Position numbers and translations under genes: made by a program
NCBI GenBank assembly: GCA_024304985.1
Contig: JAMWZC010000008.1
Coordinates: 1 to 64,000, forward strand
DNA: 64,000 bases
From: Paracoccaceae bacterium
GTDB taxonomy: Bacteria; Pseudomonadota; Alphaproteobacteria; Rhodobacterales; Rhodobacteraceae
Reading direction: 5' to 3'
Notes under the pieces: model-generated
Told to the model about the DNA's origin: nothing
Database searches by the model: none
The model's input: the letters and a program-made list of their open reading frames with translations, nothing else
In this document: positions 16,982-25,756 of the stretch, in pieces
Numbering within the stretch: position 1 is the first letter of the stretch
How the letters are laid out: each line of letters begins with the position of its first letter

Positions 16982-18279
16982 ACGAAATGGTCAAGAATAC
17001 CGGGCTCTTCGCCATTGTCGCCCTGTTGATCGTGATCACCGGTGTGATGCAAAGCTGGAACACCGCGCTGCTGATCCTGAACATGGGCCTGATCAGCGCG
17101 ATCATGGCGCTGGGGGTGAACCTGCAATGGGGTTTCGCAGGTCTGTTCAACGTGGGTATCATGGGCTTCGTCGCCCTCGGCGGTCTGGCCTCGGTGCTGA
17201 TCGCCATGCCGCCCACCGAAGGGGCATGGGCCGCAGGCGGCTATGGCATCGTGCTGGGTCTGCTCATGGGGGCGGCCACCATCGTGGCGGCCGTGCTGAC
17301 CTATCAGCGCATGCCGAACAGTCGGGCGCGCACTCTGGCAATGCTTGCGATCCTGACGATTGGCTTCTTCCTCTATCGCGCGGTCTATGATCCCGGTGTC
17401 GATGCTGTCGAGTCGATCAACCCCGCATCCACCGGCAATATCGGCGGTCTGGGTCTGCCGATCCTGCTGTCCTGGCCCGTGGGCGGGTTGCTGGCCGCAG
17501 GAGTCGCGTGGATCATCGGCAAGACGGCACTGGGTCTGCGGTCCGACTATCTGGCCATTGCCACGCTGGGCATCGCCGAGATCATCATCGCCGTGATGAA
17601 GAACGAGGATTGGCTGGCGCGCGGTGTCAAGAACGTGATCGGCCTTCCCCGCCCTGTGCCGCTGGAAGTGGACCTGCAACGCGACCCGGAATTCGTGGAA
17701 CGCGCGGCGGGCTTTGGGCTGGATGCGGTCACCGCCTCGACCATCTATGTCAAACTGGAATACGCCGCGTTGTTCGCCGTGGTGCTGGTGATCCTGCTGT
17801 GGATGGCGCAGAAGGCGCTGAATTCGCCGTGGGGCCGGATGATGCGCGCGATCCGCGACAACGAGGTCGCAGCCGAGGCGATGGGCAAGGACGTGACCCG
17901 CCGCCATCTGCAAATCTTCATTCTCGGATCGGCCATCTGCGGTATCGCGGGGGCCATGATGACCACGCTGGACGGGCAGTTGACGCCCGGCACCTATCAG
18001 CCGCTGCGGTTTACCTTCCTTGTCTGGGTGATGGTGATCGTGGGCGGATCGGGCAACAACTTCGGCGCTGTGCTGGGTGGTTTCCTGATCTGGTTCCTTT
18101 GGGTGCAGGTGGAACCTATCGGTCTATGGCTGATGAGCACGCTGACCTCGGGAATGACGGATGGTGCGCTGAAAACGCATCTGATGGACAGCGCCGCGCA
18201 TATGCGTCTGTTCACCATGGGTCTGATCCTGCTCTTGGTGCTGCGTTTCAGCCCGCGCGGATTGATCCCCGAGAAGTGA
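16978..18279 (+). CDS. livM: Branched-chain amino acid ABC transporter permease (LivM type)
   Basis: 433 residues, about ten membrane segments, somewhat longer than most LivM proteins. LivM motifs: MALGVNLQWGFAGLFNVGIMGF in segments 2-3 and the coupling helix GRMMRAIRDNEVAAEAMGKD near residue 285. A polar stretch around residues 215-260 separates two membrane blocks. Last gene of the transporter operon; followed by a good terminator 18 bases after the stop. Confidence 0.92.
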   Translation: MNEMVKNTGLFAIVALLIVITGVMQSWNTALLILNMGLISAIMALGVNLQWGFAGLFNVGIMGFVALGGLASVLIAMPPTEGAWAAGGYGIVLGLLMGAATIVAAVLTYQRMPNSRARTLAMLAILTIGFFLYRAVYDPGVDAVESINPASTGNIGGLGLPILLSWPVGGLLAAGVAWIIGKTALGLRSDYLAIATLGIAEIIIAVMKNEDWLARGVKNVIGLPRPVPLEVDLQRDPEFVERAAGFGLDAVTASTIYVKLEYAALFAVVLVILLWMAQKALNSPWGRMMRAIRDNEVAAEAMGKDVTRRHLQIFILGSAICGIAGAMMTTLDGQLTPGTYQPLRFTFLVWVMVIVGGSGNNFGAVLGGFLIWFLWVQVEPIGLWLMSTLTSGMTDGALKTHLMDSAAHMRLFTMGLILLLVLRFSPRGLIPEK

Positions 18280-18297
18280 GTGATCTTGACCTGTAGG

Positions 18298-18332
18298 AAA
18301 GGCCCGCCCGGATTGCTCCGCGCGGGCCTTTT
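18298..18332. terminator. Terminator after livM
   Basis: AAAGGCCCGC at 18298-18307 pairs with GCGGGCCTTT at 18322-18331 around a 14-base loop, followed by T. It lies between the convergent livM and HerA-like genes, and the As on its left would allow it to act on both strands. Confidence 0.75.
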
Positions 18333-18348
18333 CCATTGAACCGGTCGG

Positions 18349-19899
18349 TCAGCGGCCCCGGAACAGGCTGCCCAGAATACCGCGCACGATCCGTTTGCCG
18401 GTCGTGCCTTTCAACTCCTTGATAACAGCCTGACCAAAGGCCTCGCCCAGACTGTCAGGTTCGCGGCTGCGACTTGTGCCGCTGCGCTTGGGCGCGCTGG
18501 TCGGCTGATAGCGGCGGGCGGATTTGAACTCACGCTCCTCCTCCGCGGCGCGCGCTTCGGCAGCCGCGGCCTCTTCCGCCTCGCGCGCCGCCTCTGCCGC
18601 GATGCGCTGCAACGCTTCATAGGCCGAATCCCGGTCCAGCGGCGTCTCGTATTTGCCGAACAGATCCGACGTGCGGATCAGGGCGCTGCGTTGCGCTTCG
18701 GTGATCGGTCCCAGTTGCGAGGATGGCGGTCGGATCAACGTCCGTTCGACCATGCCGGGAATACCCTTGCGTTCCAGAAACGAGGTCAGCGCCTCGCCCA
18801 CACCGACCTCGCGGATCGCATCTTCGGTGTCGAAGCGCGGATTGGTCCGATAGGTCTGCGCGGCGCGGCGCAACTCCTGCTGGTCCTTGCCGGTGAAGGC
18901 GCGCAAGGCATGCTGCACCCGGTTGCCCAACTGACCAAGGATCGTCTCGGGCACGTCACCCGGACTTTGCGTGATGAAATAGACGCCGACGCCCTTGGAC
19001 CGGATTAGGCGCGCCACCTGTTCGACCTTTTCGATCAGGGCCTTGGGCGCATCATTGAACAGCAGATGTGCCTCGTCGAAGAAGAACACCAGCTTGGGTT
19101 TCTCGGGATCGCCAACCTCGGGCAGGGTCTCGAAGAGTTCGGAGAGCAACCATAGCAGGAAGGTCGCGTAAAGGCGCGGGCTGTGCATCAGACGGTCTGC
19201 GGCCAGGATATTGACCATCCCGCGCCCATCCGTGTCGCAGCGCATAAGATCCGCCAGTTCCAGCGCCGGTTCGCCAAAGAAATGCGCGCCCCCTTGGTTT
19301 TCCAGCACCATCAACCGCCGCTGGATCGCGCCGACCGAGGCGACGGCGATGTTGCCATAGCGCAGCGACACCTCACCCCGGTTTTCGCCCAGCCAGACCA
19401 GAAAGGCTTGCAGGTCCTTGAGATCCAGAAGCGCCATGCCCTGCTCGTCGGCCATGCGGAAGGCGATGTTCAGAATGCCTTCCTGCGCCTCGGTCAGTTC
19501 CAGAAGTCGGCTCAGGAGGAGCGGTCCCATTTCAGCCACAGTCGTGCGGACCGGATGCCCTTGGGTGCCGAACATGTCCCAGTAGGTCACCGGAAAAGCC
19601 GTGTACGCGAAATCATCGAACCCGATCTTGGCCGCGCGCTCTGTGAAAGGTGTGTGCAGCTTTCCGGCAGGATCACCCGGAAGGGCCAAGCCCGACAGGT
19701 CCCCCTTCACGTCGGACATGAAAACCGGCACGCCGGCCGCAGAAAACCCCTCGGCCAGAATCTGCAGCGTCACTGTCTTGCCAGTGCCGGTTGCCCCGGC
19801 GATCAAGCCGTGCCGGTTGGCATAGTTCAGCAGCAAGCCCTGCTTGGTGCCATAGCCCTCGCCACCACCGCCCACAAAAATCGCATTCTCCACGGTCAC
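18349..19899 (-). CDS. HerA-like ATPase, DUF853 (YjgR family)
   Basis: 516 residues. Walker [11 protein letters not shown] near residues 34-43, Walker [14 protein letters not shown] near residue 270 and [19 protein letters not shown] typical of DUF853 helicase-like ATPases related to HerA/FtsK. The C-terminal 80 residues are an alanine/glutamate-rich, probably coiled-coil stretch followed by a basic tail. The cellular function of YjgR is not established. The start is a GTG; 19899 and 19893 are both possible, with AAAGGGG just upstream favouring 19893 by spacing. Confidence 0.85.
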   Translation of the reverse strand: MTVENAIFVGGGGEGYGTKQGLLLNYANRHGLIAGATGTGKTVTLQILAEGFSAAGVPVFMSDVKGDLSGLALPGDPAGKLHTPFTERAAKIGFDDFAYTAFPVTYWDMFGTQGHPVRTTVAEMGPLLLSRLLELTEAQEGILNIAFRMADEQGMALLDLKDLQAFLVWLGENRGEVSLRYGNIAVASVGAIQRRLMVLENQGGAHFFGEPALELADLMRCDTDGRGMVNILAADRLMHSPRLYATFLLWLLSELFETLPEVGDPEKPKLVFFFDEAHLLFNDAPKALIEKVEQVARLIRSKGVGVYFITQSPGDVPETILGQLGNRVQHALRAFTGKDQQELRRAAQTYRTNPRFDTEDAIREVGVGEALTSFLERKGIPGMVERTLIRPPSSQLGPITEAQRSALIRTSDLFGKYETPLDRDSAYEALQRIAAEAAREAEEAAAAEARAAEEEREFKSARRYQPTSAPKRSGTSRSREPDSLGEAFGQAVIKELKGTTGKRIVRGILGSLFRGR

Positions 19900-20044
19900 C
19901 CCTTTCGCCTAGCCCGGCCCAGTTCAAGATTGCCCCTGCGGGCGTGACGTCAAAAATACAAGCTTAACCTTTATCTGCCAGTGTGAATCCTGTCCGATGC
20001 CGCGCAACCGTGCGGTTTCGGGCGTTTTTCCTCCCTGTCAGACT

Positions 20045-20072
20045 GGCCGCATCCCTGGATGCGGCCTTTTTT
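20045..20072 (+). terminator. Orphan rho-independent terminator 1
   Basis: GGCCGCATCC / GGATGCGGCC inverted repeat followed by six Ts. No gene ends upstream on this strand, so it probably terminates a non-coding transcript. Confidence 0.75.
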
Positions 20073-20183
20073 CGATCTGCGGCGAAATTGTGATCCCTTG
20101 CCTGTTGACCGATGGCGGGATTCAAATTAGCGTGACCCCAATGACTAAGTCGGCCAGTCCGACGGGGAGCAAAAAAATACAAG

Positions 20184-20206
20184 AAAGGGGCCGCAAGGCC
20201 CCTTTT
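20184..20206 (+). terminator. Orphan rho-independent terminator 2
   Basis: AAAGGGGCC / GGCCCCTTT stem with a GCAA tetraloop, ending in Ts. It lies 160 bases before ialB, with no gene upstream on this strand. The As on its left would make it work on the opposite strand too. Confidence 0.7.
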
Positions 20207-20365
20207 ATTGTTCCTGATCCGTCAGTTGAGATGCGTTCCTGATGTTTCGCACCCCGGCAGTTTTCCGCCCCTGTCGGTGAAGGATCCGTAAATGCGCCCT
20301 GACATTGGCGAACCGACATGATAGAGCGCCCGCAACAGTGTTTTTCAGGAACAGGACCGGAAAGA

Positions 20366-20980
20366 ATGAACCATTTTCTGACACGGATTTCGATCGTCGC
20401 GGCACTGGCCGTGGCAGGCCCGGCCTTTGCGCAGGACACCACGACGACACCGCAGACGGAAACCCCGGCCCCCGCGCCCGCCGACCCCGGCCTTGCCATG
20501 GGCGAGACGGTTGCCGACGGACCGCAGGCGGGTCAGACCTATGTGCGTGAAGTCTCGGGCGATTGGTCCGTGGAATGCCTCAAGGTCGAGGAAGGCGAAG
20601 AGCCCTGCCAGATCTTTCAGACCCTGACGGATGGCGAAGGCAATCAGGTTGCCAATATGCGGATCTTCAAACTGCCCGCAGGCGGACAAGCCGAAGCCGG
20701 TGCCTTGGTCGCCGTGCCGCTGGAGACGCTGCTGACCGCGCAGCTGACCATCACGGTTGATGGTGCGCAGCCCAAACGTTACCCCTTCTCGGTCTGCGAC
20801 CGTCAGGGATGCTATGCCCGTATCGGCCTGACCGCCGAGGATATCGCCTCGTACAAGCGAGGCGCATCGGCCACCGTGACGCTGGTGCCCTTCGTTGCGC
20901 CGGACGAGCGGGTCGAGGTCAAGCTGTCGCTGTCGGGTTTCACAGCCGGATATGACAAGGTGACCGTGCCGACCGAGTGA
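20366..20980 (+). CDS. Invasion-associated locus B (IalB) family secreted protein
   Basis: 204 residues. A Sec signal peptide (residues 1-22, cut after PAFA) and a Pro/Ala/Thr-rich linker precede an IalB domain: GDWSVECLKVEEGEEPCQIFQ, LPLETLLTAQLTITVDG-like strand region, and SVCDRQGCYARIGLTAEDI. Four cysteines in two close pairs probably form disulfides in the periplasm. In Bartonella IalB supports erythrocyte invasion, but the family is widespread in free-living alphaproteobacteria where its role is unknown. AGGA and GGAAAG lie before the start at 20366; a longer frame from 20318 has no site. A terminator follows. Confidence 0.88.
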   Translation: MNHFLTRISIVAALAVAGPAFAQDTTTTPQTETPAPAPADPGLAMGETVADGPQAGQTYVREVSGDWSVECLKVEEGEEPCQIFQTLTDGEGNQVANMRIFKLPAGGQAEAGALVAVPLETLLTAQLTITVDGAQPKRYPFSVCDRQGCYARIGLTAEDIASYKRGASATVTLVPFVAPDERVEVKLSLSGFTAGYDKVTVPTE

Positions 20981-21005
20981 TCGGGATTACCGCCGAGAGG
21001 TAGGG

Positions 21006-21031
21006 AAAGCCGTCCCTTGGGGCGGCTTTTT
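21006..21031. terminator. Terminator between ialB-like gene and the KAS gene
   Basis: AAAGCCG / CGGCTTT stem extended by CCC/GGG, followed by five Ts. It lies between convergent genes. Confidence 0.75.
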
Positions 21032-21043
21032 CATGAGCGGCGC

Positions 21044-22252
21044 TCAGACACGGCGCAGCGCCAGAACCGCGTTGAGCCCGCCAAAGGCAAAGGCGTTCGA
21101 CAGCGCCACATCGACCTGCGCCTCGCGCGCTTCGTTCGGCACCACGTCCAGCGCACATTCGGGGTCGAATTCCTCATAGCCGATGGTGGGCGCGATGATC
21201 CCGTCCCGCAGCGCCATGATACAGGCCAGAAGTTCCACCGCCCCTGTTGCCCCGATCAGATGCCCATGCATCGACTTGGTCGAGGAGATCATCAGCTGGT
21301 CTGCATGCGGGCCGAACACATCCGCGACGGCGGCACATTCGGTCTTGTCATTGGCGGCAGTGCCGGTGCCATGGGCGTTGATATAGCCCACCTTGTCCGC
21401 CGCGATCCCGGCATCGCGCAGTGCACCGGCAATCGCCCGCGCCGCCCCCTGCTTGGACGGCATGACGATATCGGCCGCGTCCGAGGACATGGCATAGCCC
21501 GCCACTTCGGCCAGAATCTCGGCCCCGCGGGCGCGGGCATGTTCGAATTCCTCGAACACGAAAACCCCCGCCCCCTCGCCCTGTACCATGCCGTTGCGAT
21601 TGGCCGAAAACGGACGGCAGGCGTCCTTGGACATCACGCGCAGCCCTTCCCAGGCCTTGATCCCGCCGAAGCACAGCATGGATTCAGATCCGCCCGTGAT
21701 CATCACCGGGCTCATGCCCGAGCGGACCATCTGAAAGGCCTGCGCCATCGCGTGGTTGGAGGAGGCGCAGGCAGTGGACACCGTGAAGCTGGGGCCGCGC
21801 AGGTTGTATTCCATCGACACATGCGAGGCGGCCGCGTTCATCATCAGCTTGGGCACGACGAAAGGATGGACGCGGTTCTTGCCCTCTTCATAGACAGCCC
21901 GGTAATTGTCGTCCCATGTGCTGACACCGCCGCCAGCGGTGCCCAGAACAACGCCCGCGCGGTTGGCCAGATCGCCACTGAACTCCAGCCCCGCCTGCCG
22001 GATCGCCTCGCGCGCGGCCATCAGGGTGAACTGCGTGAAACGATCATAGAGCGTCATCTGCTGGCGGTTGAAATGGCCTTCGGCCTCGAACCCCTTGATC
22101 TGGCCGCCAATCTGGATCGACAACCGCTCCACGTCACGAAACTCCAGCGGGCCGATGCCGCAGCGCCCCTCGCGCATGGCGGCAAGGGTCTGGGGCACGT
22201 CATGGCCAAGCGCGTTGATCGTCCCCGCGCCTGTAATGACAACACGTTTCAC
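21044..22252 (-). CDS. Beta-ketoacyl-ACP synthase (FabF/KAS II-like, auxiliary)
   Basis: 402 residues of the condensing-enzyme family with the Cys-His-His triad: nucleophile in VSTACASSNHA, histidines in YINAHGTGTAAND and MHGHLIGATG. It elongates an ACP-bound acyl chain with malonyl-ACP. It is translationally coupled (four-base overlap) to a dedicated ACP, and both precede no other fatty-acid genes but lie beside lpxD, so I infer a specialised acyl chain for envelope lipid rather than bulk fatty-acid synthesis. A housekeeping fabF usually sits with fabD/fabG/acpP, absent here. Confidence 0.85.
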   Translation of the reverse strand: MKRVVITGAGTINALGHDVPQTLAAMREGRCGIGPLEFRDVERLSIQIGGQIKGFEAEGHFNRQQMTLYDRFTQFTLMAAREAIRQAGLEFSGDLANRAGVVLGTAGGGVSTWDDNYRAVYEEGKNRVHPFVVPKLMMNAAASHVSMEYNLRGPSFTVSTACASSNHAMAQAFQMVRSGMSPVMITGGSESMLCFGGIKAWEGLRVMSKDACRPFSANRNGMVQGEGAGVFVFEEFEHARARGAEILAEVAGYAMSSDAADIVMPSKQGAARAIAGALRDAGIAADKVGYINAHGTGTAANDKTECAAVADVFGPHADQLMISSTKSMHGHLIGATGAVELLACIMALRDGIIAPTIGYEEFDPECALDVVPNEAREAQVDVALSNAFAFGGLNAVLALRRV

Positions 22253-22512
22253 GACCCGGCCTGTTCTGCCATCAGCTTCTCGATCCCCGCGATGATGCTG
22301 GCGACAGATGAGATGTCGAAATCGGATTTCTCGGGCTCGTTGGCGTTGAAGGGGATCGAGATGTCGAAGGCTTCCTCGATGGCGAAGATGCTTTCGACCA
22401 GTCCCAGACTGTCGATGCCCAGATCCTCAAGCGTGCTGTCCGGGGTCACGTCGGCAGGGTCCAGCACGGCCTGTTCGGCGATGATGGCGATGACACGGTC
22501 CGAGATGCTCAT
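22249..22512 (-). CDS. Acyl carrier protein (specialised, AcpXL-like)
   Basis: 87 residues. The phosphopantetheine serine lies in DLGIDSLGLVES near residue 36. Compared with housekeeping AcpP it has a longer helix III region rich in Asn, Glu and Asp (FNANEPEKSDFDISS), a feature shared with AcpXL, the carrier of very-long-chain acyl groups for rhizobial lipid A. The gene precedes and overlaps the KAS gene and is followed upstream by lpxD. The AcpXL comparison is from general resemblance, not an alignment. Confidence 0.8.
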   Translation of the reverse strand: MSISDRVIAIIAEQAVLDPADVTPDSTLEDLGIDSLGLVESIFAIEEAFDISIPFNANEPEKSDFDISSVASIIAGIEKLMAEQAGS

Positions 22513-22585
22513 GGATACGCCCTTCCATTGTGGTCTTGCTCATACCCCGCCTGATGGCGGGCCAAGCGGATATTGCGGTGCCGAT

Positions 22586-23677
22586 TTAGTCACTCTTGTC
22601 CGACTTGAAAACTGCTTTCTGGATCGCTGCGACATCGCGGAACAGGCGCGGCAACCGGCGCAGCGCCTTGTAGCTTTCGATATGGCTATCCATCTTCACA
22701 GCCGGATAACCCAGCATCACACGGCCCGCAGGCACGTTCGACATGATCTTGGTGGCGCCGCCCGTGATGACATTGTCCCCGATGAAGAGATTGTCCCCTA
22801 CGCCGGTCTGCCCGGCCAGAACCACGTTATTGCCCACCTGGGTCGAACCTGCGATCCCCACCTGACCGCAGATCAGGCAATCATTCCCGATCACCACATT
22901 ATGCCCGATATGCACCAGATTGTCGAATTTCACACGGTGGCCGATCCGCGTGTCGCGCACCGTGCCGCGATCAATGCAACTGTTGGCGCCCAGTTCCACG
23001 TCATCGCCGATGGTGACGCTGCCCAGCGAATGGATGCGGGCCCAGGATTGGGCCGCGACCTCGCCCTGATCGCCCAGCGTGGCGCGGGCCTTCTCGACCC
23101 CCGAAGGTTCAGGCGTGACAAAGGAGAACCCGTCCGCCCCTACCACTGCGCCGGGATGGCCGAAGAACCGCGCGCCGATGGACACGCGCGCAGCAAGACG
23201 CACGCCTTCGCGCAGAAAAGCCCCCTCACCCAGAACCGCATCCGCGCCGACATAGCATTGTGGTCCGATCACCGATCCCGCGCCGATCCGCGCCCGCGCG
23301 CCGATCACGGCCAAGGGGCCGATGGAGACGTCCGCACCGATCTGCGCCGAGGGATCGATCACGGCAGAGGGGTGGATGCCCGCCGCATAGCCTTCGCCCT
23401 TGTCCATCATGGCGGACAGTCCCGACATGGCATAGCGGGGGCGTGGAGCCACGATCGCCGCCTCAAGCCCCAGGGCCTCCCAGTCCGCGCCGGACCAAAG
23501 CATGGCCGCGCGCGCCTGCCCGCGGGGCAGACCTTCCGCATATTTGGGCGACATCGCCAATGCCAGATCTTGGGGTCCCGCCATGGCAGGTTCGGCGACA
23601 CCCGCCACCGACAGGTCAACAGCGCCGAAAGCCTCTGCTCCCAGCGCCGCCGCGATTTGCTTTACCGTATAGGCCAT
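22586..23677 (-). CDS. lpxD: UDP-3-O-acylglucosamine N-acyltransferase
   Basis: About 363 residues. N-terminal uridine-binding domain (about 1-100) followed by a left-handed beta-helix of hexapeptide repeats (GIHPSAVIDPSAQIGADVSI onward) and a short C-terminal helix. The catalytic histidine is expected in KFDNLVHIGHNV and the conserved HPGAVVGADGFSF is present. It adds the second acyl chain in lipid A synthesis. It stands apart from the usual lpxD-fabZ-lpxA-lpxB cluster, beside the KAS/ACP pair instead. Start at 23677 preceded by a run of Gs; the frame to 23770 overlaps the upstream gene and is rejected. Confidence 0.93.
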   Translation of the reverse strand: MAYTVKQIAAALGAEAFGAVDLSVAGVAEPAMAGPQDLALAMSPKYAEGLPRGQARAAMLWSGADWEALGLEAAIVAPRPRYAMSGLSAMMDKGEGYAAGIHPSAVIDPSAQIGADVSIGPLAVIGARARIGAGSVIGPQCYVGADAVLGEGAFLREGVRLAARVSIGARFFGHPGAVVGADGFSFVTPEPSGVEKARATLGDQGEVAAQSWARIHSLGSVTIGDDVELGANSCIDRGTVRDTRIGHRVKFDNLVHIGHNVVIGNDCLICGQVGIAGSTQVGNNVVLAGQTGVGDNLFIGDNVITGGATKIMSNVPAGRVMLGYPAVKMDSHIESYKALRRLPRLFRDVAAIQKAVFKSDKSD

Positions 23678-23705
23678 GCTGCCCCCCGTTCCTGACGGGG
23701 CAGAT

Positions 23706-25436
23706 CTACCCCTGAACCGCGCGCAGTTCCACCCCTGCCCGTTCCAGCGCTTCCCATATCTTTGTGTCACGCCCGTAAACGTCGCGGCGGAAATTGGTCT
23801 TGCCCTTCGCGCTGGTAAAGGCGGTGCGATAGATGAGGTGTACGGGCACAGGTTCCGTCAGGTTCACGCGAGTCTGCCGACCCGAGTCGAGGATCGTGTG
23901 GAAGAAGGTCTTGGGATCAGCCTCCTGCCGGGCCAGCAGCGCATAGGCAAAGTCATGCGGATCGTTCAGACGCACACAGCCGTTGGAATAGGCCCGACTT
24001 TCACGGGAAAACAGGCTCTTGTCGGGTGTGTCATGCAGATAGATCGCATAGGGGTTCGGAAACATGAACTTTACCGTCCCAAGCGCGTTCGACCGGCTGG
24101 GCGGTTGCCGCAGATTGTAGGGGAAGGTGCGGGCGGTATAGCGCGAGAAGTCGATATTGCCGCGTGGGATCACCCGGCCCCGCGCATCGGTCACTTGCAG
24201 GTGCCCGAGCGCATTGGGGTTGCGCTGAAGCGCTGGCAGGTAATCGCGCTGGATAATGCCTGTGGGCACGGTCCAGTCAGGGTTGATTTCAAGATACTGC
24301 ATCATGTCCGAGAATTCGGGCGTGCGCTTGGCCGGATCGACCGCCCCGATGACCGAGCGGGTCTGGAATGTCACCTTGTCATCGTCGATGATCTTGGACT
24401 GGAAATCGGTCAGGTTGACAAGAATATGGCGCTTGCCGCGTTCCTCGCCCAGCCAGCGCTCCCTCTCCATCGCGACGATCACCGATTTCAGGCGATCCGC
24501 CACTGGCGTGTTGATCTCGGTCATGGTCGTGGCTCCGGCCACGCCATCGGCATTCAGCCCGTGATCGGTCTGGAATCTTTGCACCGCCGCCTGGATGGCT
24601 GCGTCATAGGTCTGGCTGGCGCTGCGCTCGAGATAGCCCATCGCGATCAGCCGGTTGCGCAGGGCCACGACGGCGGCACCGCTGTCGCCCGGCTCCAGCG
24701 CCTTGACGGGCACGGTTTCGCCCCAACCGCCCTGACCAAGAATACGCTCAAGGCGCATCTTCTCTTTCATCAGGCGGTTATATTCGGCCGTCGACGGGGC
24801 CAAGGTGCGGAAGAAGGCGGCAGGTGTGCTGCCGGCAAAGCTGTTGAGCAACGACAGGCGGTCACGATAGGCCACCTTGCGCACGATCCCGCGGTCAATC
24901 TCGGACGGCACGAGAATACCGGACTGCAGGTCGCGGGCAAAGCGCAGGAAGATGCGCGACATCTGAACCTCGAGCTGGCCCAGATCACGCGGGCTTTGCG
25001 CGGCGCGCATCGCGGCCATCAGCGTGTCAGCCTCATAGCGGGCAACCGGCAGACCATGTTCGGGGGCATCGGCGATCGCCTGCATCAGGGCGCGGCGGCG
25101 ATCGGTATCCTGTGCACCTTCTCCGGTCCACAGAGGGCGATACCCGGTATCACGATAGAAGGCGGCGATGTCCTTGTCCGATGACGCAGCTTCGGCTACG
25201 GCCTGCTTGAACGCAGTGACGCGCATCTGCACGCCCGCCTGCGCGAGGGACTGCGCCTGTTCGGGCGTCAGAGTCTGGGCCACGGTCTGCACCTGCGGCG
25301 CAATCTGAGTCTGCGCCAGAACAACCTCGGTCATGCCCAGCGACACCGCCGGTATCAGGGCCAGAGACTGTATCATGCGGGACAAACCAGCCATACGGGG
25401 CTGGACGGGTGTCAAAAGCTGGCCAACGCCAAACAT
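23706..25436 (-). CDS. L,D-transpeptidase, YcbB (LdtD) family
   Basis: About 576 residues. A hydrophobic N-terminal segment (about 15-45) probably directs export; a scaffold domain with AFYRDTGYRPLWTGEG follows, then a peptidoglycan-binding domain (GDSGAAVVALRNRL, AAVQRFQTDHGLNADGVAG) and a C-terminal YkuD catalytic domain with the SNGCVRLNDP motif, catalytic Cys near residue 487. YcbB-type enzymes make 3-3 crosslinks in peptidoglycan. Start at 25436 set by AAGGA five bases upstream. It ends 28 bases before lpxD on the same strand. The divergent gene encodes a DUF882 protein, also an envelope function. Confidence 0.9.
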   Translation of the reverse strand: MFGVGQLLTPVQPRMAGLSRMIQSLALIPAVSLGMTEVVLAQTQIAPQVQTVAQTLTPEQAQSLAQAGVQMRVTAFKQAVAEAASSDKDIAAFYRDTGYRPLWTGEGAQDTDRRRALMQAIADAPEHGLPVARYEADTLMAAMRAAQSPRDLGQLEVQMSRIFLRFARDLQSGILVPSEIDRGIVRKVAYRDRLSLLNSFAGSTPAAFFRTLAPSTAEYNRLMKEKMRLERILGQGGWGETVPVKALEPGDSGAAVVALRNRLIAMGYLERSASQTYDAAIQAAVQRFQTDHGLNADGVAGATTMTEINTPVADRLKSVIVAMERERWLGEERGKRHILVNLTDFQSKIIDDDKVTFQTRSVIGAVDPAKRTPEFSDMMQYLEINPDWTVPTGIIQRDYLPALQRNPNALGHLQVTDARGRVIPRGNIDFSRYTARTFPYNLRQPPSRSNALGTVKFMFPNPYAIYLHDTPDKSLFSRESRAYSNGCVRLNDPHDFAYALLARQEADPKTFFHTILDSGRQTRVNLTEPVPVHLIYRTAFTSAKGKTNFRRDVYGRDTKIWEALERAGVELRAVQG

Positions 25437-25756
25437 CGCGTTCCTTACTCCAATACGGGCTAACTGTAGTGTCCAGCAGTGAAAACTTGGACCGCGAAAG
25501 TCCATTCACATTTTGTCATCTTGTCGTGGCATCCGCCGAGGTGGTGCAGGCTTGCATCGGTTTACCAAAGAAATAAGGCCCAACACCGCGATTGGCGAGA
25601 TTTCGCCGAAAAGTCCTTGCGCGGCAAAAAAGACGGGAACCGTGACTTGGTTCACGATTCCTTATGTGTAATACATTACGCAGCATCTGGGGATGGATGG
25701 CAGAAAGCCGCGTAACATCGCGGGGAAACAGGCAAGCGACGGGACTGACGCTCACC
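25437..25756. other. 320-base divergent intergenic region (L,D-transpeptidase / DUF882)
   Basis: No protein gene is supported here. The right half is AT-richer than its surroundings and contains the promoter candidate described at 25647-25674. The left part holds no clear palindrome or motif that I can name. Confidence 0.4.
25647..25674 (+). promoter_or_regulatory. Promoter candidate for the DUF882 gene
   Basis: TTGGTT at 25647-25652 and TAATAC at 25669-25674 are separated by 16 bases, close to the sigma-70 consensus, 80 bases before the DUF882 start. The -35 is inside the small inverted repeat GTGA-N6-TCAC. Confidence 0.4.

Larger units (their letters stand above)
19900..20365. other. 466-base gene-free stretch with two orphan terminators (candidate small RNA region)
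   Basis: No convincing protein gene is present. Two plus-strand rho-independent terminators end at 20072 and 20206, yet no plus-strand gene lies upstream of either. The sequence before the first contains CCTCCC (20031-20036) in a single-stranded position, a motif seen in Hfq-associated small RNAs of Rhodobacter. The 11-mer AAAAATACAAG occurs at 19954-19964 and again at 20173-20183. One or two small RNAs ending at these terminators are the simplest reading; the 5' ends cannot be placed. Confidence 0.4.

Noticed and set aside
20141-20242. A 33-codon frame MTKSASPTGS... before ialB
   Set aside because: No ribosome site, and its second half is encoded by a rho-independent terminator, which argues against a real leader peptide.
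21017-23695. An 892-codon plus-strand open frame opposite KAS, ACP and lpxD
   Set aside because: Same reason: shadow of three real genes, no ribosome site or family match.
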